DNA of 5,673 nt from an uncultured Ruminococcus sp. GTDB lineage: Bacteria > Bacillota > Clostridia > Oscillospirales > Ruminococcaceae. Positions 1 to 4,362 of the stretch are shown here, piece by piece. The notes beneath the pieces are model-generated. The model was not told where the DNA came from, did no database searches, and saw only the letters and a list, made by a program, of their open reading frames with translations. Every line of letters begins with the position of its first letter. Positions within the stretch are counted from its first letter, which is position 1. The DNA lies in contig CAMCMW010000124.1 in assembly GCA_945876155.1 (NCBI GenBank), forward strand, positions 1 to 5,673, given 5' to 3'. The position numbers were made by a program, and so were the translations under genes.

Positions 1-1286
1 TCAGTGGCAGGTTCAGTGGTCTTTTTGCTTTCGCCAGGAGTTGCACCGTCTGCTATCTCCTGCAAAGTATCCTGTGTATCATCATATATATCAGTTGTCT
101 GGTAATCTGATTCAACTATTTCAGTAATCGGCAGTGCGTCATAGGTAAGGTCAGGCTGATACGGTCTGAAGTACTCATTGAGCAGGTCAACCGTTGCGTT
201 TTTGTGAATCGACCATACGGAATAACCGTTATAATCATCAACACCTTCTCCCGGAACCATGTGGACTGTGACATCATCAAGGTCCATCTTGCTGCCGAAA
301 TCTGACAGAATACTCATCTCCTGGAGCGTCAGGTCGGTACCGATATATCCTTTATTATATACCTCTGTCAGGAATTTAGTCAGTTCGACTGTTCCCATAT
401 CAAGAGCCTTTTCCATCGCCGCCGCAAGGAAAATACGCTGTGCCTTTACACGTCCGATATCTCCCTCGATATAGCCCTTTCTTGCACGGACAAAAAGCTC
501 TGCCTGTTCACCGTTGAGTACCTGTTCGCCGGCGTAAAGAATCTTATCATAGGAATAGAATACGTCCTCCGGCAGATTTATCGGTATACCGCCTATCAGG
601 TCAACCATATCTACGATATCGTCACAGCCTGTTGTTATATAGCGGTCGATTGGTATTCCGAATGTATCTCTTACAGCGTCAACTGTTCTCTGAATCGGTA
701 TAAGGCTTTCGTCACCCAGTGTATATACGCTGTTTATCTTGCCGTTTTCACTGCTTGTATAGTCCGGCACATAGCTGTCACGGGGTATCTGTAGAATATT
801 TATCTTGTCGTTTACAATATCAAAATGGAAAAGCATCATAACGTCGGAATTTGAACGTGACTCGTCAAAGCCCAGGCAGAGAACGGTAAACTGTCCCTCG
901 ATAATCTGGTCGTTTGTGAAGTCACGCTTGTCGTCAACCTTTTCCGCCTCACTGTTAAGCTCGTAACTGTTGGTGTCCTTTGACAGAACGCCTTCCTTCT
1001 CAACCATTGGCTGACGTGATTTCACCCAGTTTATAATCGAAACATATTCAGTATATGTACTGCCGGTTTTATCTGTTTTGGTCACAGCAATAATCGGGAT
1101 GTTCAGTACCATAACAGCAATAATTATCAAGCCGACTATTATCGAAACCGCTATTATTATTTTTTCCTGAAGACCGTAGCTTTTCTTTTTGTTATTCTTT
1201 TTACTTTTATTTCTGCTGTCCTTCGGGGCAGACTTTGAAGACGGTTTCACGCTACTTTTTTTGCCGGATTTCTTATGTTTTGCCAT
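1..1286 (-). CDS. LytR-CpsA-Psr (LCP) family wall-polymer transferase, C-terminus beyond the window
   Basis: LCP proteins act outside the membrane, moving anionic polymers or capsule from a polyprenyl lipid carrier to peptidoglycan. I read 428 codons from ATG 1286 without a stop; the frame runs off the left edge. A lysine/serine-rich cytoplasmic segment (1-36) precedes one membrane helix (about 43-68), giving an N-in anchored topology. After an extra stretch of about 60 residues comes the LCP domain (about 132-295): VLCLGFDE (135-142), SDVMML (147-152), QIPRDSYV (166-173), KINSVY (183-188), VDLIGGIPINLPEDV (228-242), RAR (267-269) and GDIGR (275-279). The usual C-terminal LCP region with MVPGEG (343-348) follows, then a Thr/Asp/Glu-rich tail from about 376. 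The conserved arginine normally just before SD in the first motif is an asparagine here (146). AAGGAG lies eight bases before the start. The polymer transferred cannot be told from sequence. In relatives rsfS often follows. Confidence 0.92.
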   Translation of the reverse strand, partial: MAKHKKSGKKSSVKPSSKSAPKDSRNKSKKNNKKKSYGLQEKIIIAVSIIVGLIIIAVMVLNIPIIAVTKTDKTGSTYTEYVSIINWVKSRQPMVEKEGVLSKDTNSYELNSEAEKVDDKRDFTNDQIIEGQFTVLCLGFDESRSNSDVMMLFHFDIVNDKINILQIPRDSYVPDYTSSENGKINSVYTLGDESLIPIQRTVDAVRDTFGIPIDRYITTGCDDIVDMVDLIGGIPINLPEDVFYSYDKILYAGEQVLNGEQAELFVRARKGYIEGDIGRVKAQRIFLAAAMEKALDMGTVELTKFLTEVYNKGYIGTDLTLQEMSILSDFGSKMDLDDVTVHMVPGEGVDDYNGYSVWSIHKNATVDLLNEYFRPYQPDLTYDALPITEIVESDYQTTDIYDDTQDTLQEIADGATPGESKKTTEPAT

Positions 1287-1879
1287 TACTTTTTCTCCTT
1301 ATTTTTCTTTCGGGCAAGGTATAAATAATTATACTGATTATACGCCTCAAGTGAATAAACGGGAATATACCCATGCTTTTTCACAACGCTTGTTATGGAA
1401 AAGCATACTGCCTCAAGCATTGCCTTGTCAAAATCAGACCAGGCAAGCTTTCTCATTTTGTCAGCGTCCTTATAATCCCTGTCTTTAGAAATCAGGTCGG
1501 CAAGATATACAATTTCCTCTAGCCTTGTCATACCTGCTCTGCCGATAGTATGGAATCTTACGGCATTGATAATATCTTTATCTTTTACCCCCAGTTTATC
1601 CTGTATATACCACGAGCCAGCCGGACCGTGCCAGAGTGATTTGGAGGAAAGCTCAACGTTGGTTATGGTATCGCATTTGAGAATAAGCCTTTTGAGTTCT
1701 TCCGGTTCTTCTTCCTTGCAGATATCGTGAACCAGTCCGGCAAAATAAGCCCTGTCCGGATTTTCCCCGTATTCTTCCGCCAGCTTATATGCCTCCTCCG
1801 CAACATTGAGAGAATGAGTATATCTCTTTTTTGAAAGCCGCTTTTCAAGAAGCTTTTTTACTTCATCAACATCATACAT
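1286..1879 (-). CDS. yqeK: YqeK-family HD-domain bis(5'-nucleosyl)-tetraphosphatase (symmetrical)
   Basis: YqeK proteins are metal-dependent HD-domain enzymes shown in other Firmicutes to split diadenosine tetraphosphate symmetrically into two ADP. Here the 197-residue protein carries the metal-binding set: H22 in the RYTHSLNVA helix, HD at 51-52 in AGLVHDICK, H84 in LWHGPAGSW, H110 in the FHTIGRAGM motif and D128 in YLADLI. The HTxGRxGM and LxxIVYLADLI pair is diagnostic for YqeK among HD proteins. A TTG three bases upstream (1882) is also in frame. I prefer ATG at 1879, with GGGAG ten bases upstream, although the TTG has the better spacing of seven. Either start changes the protein by one residue. 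The lysine-rich tail (KKNKEKK) encodes the ribosome binding site for the next gene, and the TAA stop shares its last base with that gene's ATG. Pairing with nadD is widespread and suggests linked handling of adenine dinucleotides. Confidence 0.94.
   Translation of the reverse strand: MYDVDEVKKLLEKRLSKKRYTHSLNVAEEAYKLAEEYGENPDRAYFAGLVHDICKEEEPEELKRLILKCDTITNVELSSKSLWHGPAGSWYIQDKLGVKDKDIINAVRFHTIGRAGMTRLEEIVYLADLISKDRDYKDADKMRKLAWSDFDKAMLEAVCFSITSVVKKHGYIPVYSLEAYNQYNYLYLARKKNKEKK
1295..1300 (-). promoter_or_regulatory. Ribosome binding site of the LCP gene inside yqeK
   Basis: AAGGAG lies eight bases before the LCP ATG at 1286 and is encoded by the lysine/glutamate-rich final codons of yqeK. 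The yqeK stop and LCP start form TAATG, a one-base overlap typical of coupled translation. Confidence 0.85.
1328..1355 (-). promoter_or_regulatory. Candidate internal promoter before the LCP gene
   Basis: Within the 3' end of yqeK, a perfect TATAAT (1328-1333, minus strand) follows TTCACT (1350-1355), four of six matches to the -35 consensus, with a 16-base spacer. A second TATAAT is at 1337-1342. A transcript starting near 1321 would have a leader of about 34 bases containing the LCP ribosome binding site. The hexamers are also simply Tyr-Asn codons (YNQYN), so the match may be accidental. Confidence 0.28.
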
Positions 1880-1889
1880 CAAAACAAAA

Positions 1890-1894
1890 CTCCC
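1890..1894 (-). promoter_or_regulatory. Ribosome binding site of yqeK
   Basis: GGGAG in the nadD-yqeK spacer is ten bases before ATG 1879 and seven before the in-frame TTG at 1882. Spacing alone slightly favours TTG, while codon preference favours ATG; the choice remains open. Confidence 0.6.
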
Positions 1895-1909
1895 GGATAA
1901 AATTCAGAT

Positions 1910-2506
1910 TTACACATACAATTTTTTCAGTATAATATATTTTACTACTTTTCCATTCAAATAGCAAGATAAATCTATATTATTTTTTATCATTTTTCTT
2001 ATTTCCGATGAAGAAATTGTAACAGCGTCGGCATTTACCACAACGCATCTGCCGCAATCAGACAGTTTTTCCGTCATTTTCAACAATTCATCAGTATCAT
2101 CTCCGGTACGGGAAACCGCCGCAACCGTGACATTTTCCAGTATTTCACGGTACTCAAACCACGTATCAAAGCTTAAAAGCATATCGCTGCCCACAAGAAG
2201 ATACAGTTCATCATCGGGAAAATACTCCTTGAAATGCCTTACTGTGTAGACAGTATAGCTTTTTCCCGGCTTTGTGATTTCATAGTCACTCACCTCAAAG
2301 CCGTCATAACCCTCACAGGCAAGGCGGCACATTTCAAGCCTGTCCTCAGCCGGAGCGTACTCACTGCTGGATTTGTGGGGAGAAGTGCCGGAAGGGATAA
2401 GGATAATTTTCTCCAGACCCAGGGATTCTTTTACCGATAAGGCAAGGTTCATATGCCCGTTGTGAATGGGATTGAAACTGCCGCCGAAAAGTCCGATTTT
2501 AGCCAT
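1910..2506 (-). CDS. nadD: Nicotinate-nucleotide adenylyltransferase NadD
   Basis: NadD joins nicotinate mononucleotide to AMP from ATP, giving deamido-NAD and PPi. This is the step before NAD synthetase in NAD production, in the cytoplasm. The 198-residue protein has the nucleotidyltransferase fold and NadD hallmarks: the ATP-binding GGSFNPIHNGH motif (8-18) with both catalytic-site histidines (15, 18), the substrate-loop region PSGTSPHK (38-45), a LLVGSDML segment (103-110) with the following tryptophan at 116, and the second ATP-binding motif ISSSEIR (164-170), a close variant of the usual ISSTxIR. Length is typical. The ATG at 2506 begins one base after the yhbY stop, and I see no good Shine-Dalgarno sequence before it, so translation probably relies on ribosomes finishing yhbY. 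The TAA stop at 1910-1912 is followed by a 27- to 30-base spacer before yqeK. Confidence 0.97.
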   Translation of the reverse strand: MAKIGLFGGSFNPIHNGHMNLALSVKESLGLEKIILIPSGTSPHKSSSEYAPAEDRLEMCRLACEGYDGFEVSDYEITKPGKSYTVYTVRHFKEYFPDDELYLLVGSDMLLSFDTWFEYREILENVTVAAVSRTGDDTDELLKMTEKLSDCGRCVVVNADAVTISSSEIRKMIKNNIDLSCYLNGKVVKYIILKKLYV

Positions 2507-2524
2507 ATCAGAGTTTTATGTCAA
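2496..2524 (-). promoter_or_regulatory. Candidate internal sigma-A-type promoter at the yhbY/nadD junction
   Basis: On the minus strand a perfect TTGACA (2519-2524) is followed after exactly 17 bases by TAAAAT (2496-2501), which differs from the consensus -10 box at one position. The expected transcript start, near 2489, lies about six codons into nadD. It could therefore serve yqeK and the LCP gene but not intact nadD. All of it lies in coding sequence or the one-base gap, so chance is a real alternative. No extended -10 TGn is present. Confidence 0.3.
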
Positions 2525-2801
2525 TTACTGGTTCTTTCGGATTTCTCTTGAAAAGCACAAAGCGGCTGCCGATAACCTGTACTACCTCCGAACCGGTTTT
2601 CTCTGCGATTTCCTCCGCAGCCTCCCTTGCGGTGTACATACTGTTGTCAAGTACACGCAGCTTTATAAGTTCTCTTTTTCTCAGTGCGTCGTTTACCTGT
2701 GAAATAAGCGTATCTGAAATTCCGCCTTTTCCAATCTGAAAAATTGTGTCGGTAGTGCTGGCAATTCCTCTCAAAGCGGCTCTCTGTTTACTGTTAAGCA
2801 T
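2508..2801 (-). CDS. yhbY: YhbY-type RNA-binding CRM-domain protein
   Basis: This is a 97-residue stand-alone CRM-domain protein of the YhbY/YqeI family. Family members bind RNA and associate with pre-50S ribosomal particles, so a role in large-subunit assembly is likely; the exact step is not established. The family pattern is clear: an opening LNSKQRAALRGIA helix (2-14), IGKGGIS with the RNA-contacting GxxG loop at 24-27, the RELIKLRVL core (43-51), a helix with AAEEIAEKTG (61-70), and the closing strand VVQVIGSRFVLFKR (73-86). The length is normal. The ATG at 2801 sits inside the end of rdgB (8-base overlap, ATG and TAA in different frames) and has AGAGG six bases upstream, encoded by the end of rdgB. 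Its TGA stop is one base before the nadD start. yhbY next to nadD and yqeK is a common Firmicute arrangement. Confidence 0.94.
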   Translation of the reverse strand: MLNSKQRAALRGIASTTDTIFQIGKGGISDTLISQVNDALRKRELIKLRVLDNSMYTAREAAEEIAEKTGSEVVQVIGSRFVLFKRNPKEPVIDIKL

Positions 2802-3396
2802 GGTATTCCTCTTTCTTTTTTAATAGCGAGCAAAGTCCGTCAAGTGCCTTTGCCCTGTGGCTTATTTTGTTTTTTTCCTTAGGACTTATCTGTGCAAAGG
2901 ACTTCTCCCCGCACATAAATACAGGGTCATAGCCAAAGCCGTTTTCACCCATTGGCTCATATCCGATTTTTCCCCTGCACACGCCTTTAACCAGTTCTTC
3001 CCTGCCGTTTTCATCTATAAAGCAGATAACACAGGTAAACTGTGCGCCCCTGTTTTCCTCCGGCACTCCGGAAAGCTCGTTTAAAAGCTTGGCGTTTCTG
3101 TCGGCGTCTGTGGCATTTTCTCCGGCGTATCTGTGGGAATAAACTCCCGGTGCGCCCTTTAAGTAGTCCACTTCCAGACCGCTGTCGTCGGCAATTACGG
3201 CTGTTTTGCAGCGTTCATAAACTGCTCTCGCCTTGATTGCGGCATTTTCAGCAAAGGTGGTACCAGTTTCCTCAACTTCAAAATCCGCTCCGGCGTCACG
3301 CTGAGAAATCACCTCGTATCCTAAAGGGGAAAGAATCTCGGAAATCTCCCTTATCTTATTCTTGTTATTGCTTGCAAGTATTATTTTCTTACTCAT
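2794..3396 (-). CDS. rdgB: dITP/XTP pyrophosphatase (HAM1/RdgB family)
   Basis: This 200-residue protein belongs to the Ham1/RdgB family of house-cleaning nucleotide pyrophosphatases. These enzymes hydrolyse dITP, ITP and XTP to the monophosphate and PPi and so keep deaminated purines out of DNA and RNA. Family motifs appear in order: the nucleotide-binding start ASNNKNKIREI (8-18), EETGTTFAENA (42-52), the acidic active-site motif ADDSGLEVD (69-77), GAPGVYSHRYAG (81-92), GFGYDPVF (153-160) and EKNKISHRAKAL (174-185). The frame is also open upstream to an ATG at 3456, deep inside ftsY. The start at 3396 is chosen because the family normally begins a few residues before the ASNN motif and because GGAGG lies nine bases upstream. 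An in-frame ATG at 3402 is possible but only three bases from that site. The gene overlaps ftsY by 8 bases and yhbY by 8 bases, which suggests translational coupling on both sides. Confidence 0.96.
   Translation of the reverse strand: MSKKIILASNNKNKIREISEILSPLGYEVISQRDAGADFEVEETGTTFAENAAIKARAVYERCKTAVIADDSGLEVDYLKGAPGVYSHRYAGENATDADRNAKLLNELSGVPEENRGAQFTCVICFIDENGREELVKGVCRGKIGYEPMGENGFGYDPVFMCGEKSFAQISPKEKNKISHRAKALDGLCSLLKKKEEYHA
2808..2812 (-). promoter_or_regulatory. Ribosome binding site of yhbY inside rdgB
   Basis: AGAGG, encoded by the Lys-Glu-Glu codons near the end of rdgB, stands six bases before the yhbY ATG at 2801. The start and the rdgB stop overlap, so terminating ribosomes could reinitiate here. 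Confidence 0.7.
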
Positions 3397-4345
3397 CTTC
3401 ATTTTCCTCCGGCAAATCAGCATCTGCATTTCCCGGCAGCGGTTCAAAGAGTGCATTTACAAAGTCATGGCTGTTAAATGGCTGTAAATCCTCGATTTTC
3501 TCGCCCACGCCTATAAGCTTTACCGGTATTCCCAGTTCATTCTTAATGGAAATTACAATGCCGCCCTTTGCAGTACCGTCAAGCTTTGTAAGGACAATAC
3601 CGCTTATGGGCGCAACCTCACTGAAAAGCTTTGCCTGATTAACTGCGTTCTGACCGGTAGTAGCGTCCAGCACAAGGAGTATTTCCTTTGAGCTTTCCGG
3701 CGCTTCACGCTCAATTATCCTGTTCATCTTGGCAAGTTCGTCCATAAGGTTTTTCTTGTTGTGCAGTCTGCCGGCAGTATCGCATATAAGCACGTCACAG
3801 CCTCTTGCCTTTGCGGCGGCAATTGCGTCATATACCACAGATGCAGGGTCTGAACCCTCTGCGTGTTTTACAATGTCAACTCCGGCTCTCTGGGTCCACA
3901 CTTCAAGCTGGTCTATAGCCGCCGCACGGAATGTGTCCGCCGCAGCCACAAGCACCTTTTTACCCTCATTTTTAAAGGAATGACAAAGCTTTCCTATTGT
4001 AGTGGTCTTGCCTGCACCGTTTACGCCTATAACCATAATAACAGACGGTGAAACGGAAAGGTCAAGCCCTGTGTCGTCCCCCATCATTTCTGCGACTATC
4101 TCCTGTATCATTTCCATAATAAGGGACGGGTCTGTAACGCCTCTTTCCTTGATACGCTTTCTCAGTTCCTCACATATCTGAACAGATGTCTCAACACCCA
4201 TATCGCTCATTATCATGGTTTCCTCAAGCTGTTCAAAGAGGTCCTCATCTATTTTGGTAAAGGAATTTACAACCTTCTGCATCTTCTTGACCATTGTTTC
4301 CTTGGTCTTGCGAAGTCCTTCCTTTATCTTACTGAAAAATCCCAT
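3389..4345 (-). CDS. ftsY: Signal recognition particle receptor FtsY (SRP GTPase)
   Basis: FtsY is the membrane-associated receptor that docks SRP-ribosome-nascent chain complexes and passes membrane proteins to the Sec translocon. The 318-residue protein has the NG-domain layout. It begins with an amphipathic basic helix, MGFFSKIKEGLRKTK, a typical membrane-targeting segment, followed by the helical N domain to about residue 90. The GTPase domain shows G1 GVNGAGKTTT (107-116), the SRP-GTPase insertion motif DTFRAAA (137-143), G3 DTAGR (189-193), G4 TKLDG (253-257) and the closing GVGEKIEDLQPF motif (279-290). It lacks the long acidic A domain of Escherichia coli FtsY, and its size resembles short Firmicute forms. 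An acidic tail (residues 307-318) follows the normal end of the NG domain. The ATG at 4345 has GGAGG eight bases upstream. The stop codon overlaps the start of rdgB. The paralogue Ffh is excluded because no methionine-rich M domain is present. Confidence 0.98.
   Translation of the reverse strand: MGFFSKIKEGLRKTKETMVKKMQKVVNSFTKIDEDLFEQLEETMIMSDMGVETSVQICEELRKRIKERGVTDPSLIMEMIQEIVAEMMGDDTGLDLSVSPSVIMVIGVNGAGKTTTIGKLCHSFKNEGKKVLVAAADTFRAAAIDQLEVWTQRAGVDIVKHAEGSDPASVVYDAIAAAKARGCDVLICDTAGRLHNKKNLMDELAKMNRIIEREAPESSKEILLVLDATTGQNAVNQAKLFSEVAPISGIVLTKLDGTAKGGIVISIKNELGIPVKLIGVGEKIEDLQPFNSHDFVNALFEPLPGNADADLPEENEDE
3406..3410 (-). promoter_or_regulatory. Ribosome binding site deciding the rdgB start
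   Basis: GGAGG lies within the last codons of ftsY, nine bases before ATG 3396 and three before an alternative ATG at 3402. Its position argues strongly against the longer open frame from 3456 and favours 3396. Confidence 0.8.
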
Positions 4346-4353
4346 CTGTCATT

Positions 4354-4358
4354 CCTCC
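4354..4358 (-). promoter_or_regulatory. Ribosome binding site of ftsY
   Basis: GGAGG on the minus strand lies eight bases before the ftsY ATG at 4345, inside the 17-base gap after the smc TAG stop. This is the only ribosome binding site in the window that lies clearly between genes apart from that of yqeK. Confidence 0.85.
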
Positions 4359-4362
4359 ATTT

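Noticed and set aside
1170..1200. A-rich runs in the LCP N-terminal codons as a programmed frameshift site
   Set aside because: The lysine codons read straight through into the membrane helix in one frame, no alternative-frame product is evident, and no stimulatory structure was seen.
1402..1431. TTGACA (1426-1431) with TATGCT 18 bases downstream on the minus strand, inside yqeK
   Set aside because: The -10 matches only four of six positions with a long spacer, and the site is deep in coding sequence; weaker than the two candidates reported.
1189..1488. Plus-strand open frame of 99 codons across the yqeK/LCP junction
   Set aside because: It lies antisense to two well-supported genes, has phenylalanine/leucine runs that mirror the lysine-rich codons opposite, and shows no family motif.
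1883..1909. nadD-yqeK spacer as a terminator or regulatory hairpin
   Set aside because: It is too short, has no GC-rich inverted repeat followed by a U-run, and is accounted for by the yqeK ribosome binding site.
3397..3456. Extended rdgB frame starting at ATG 3456
   Set aside because: The added 20 residues (MHSLNRCREM and on) overlap the end of ftsY, match no Ham1 family sequence pattern I know, and lack a well-placed ribosome binding site, whereas 3396 has GGAGG nine bases upstream.
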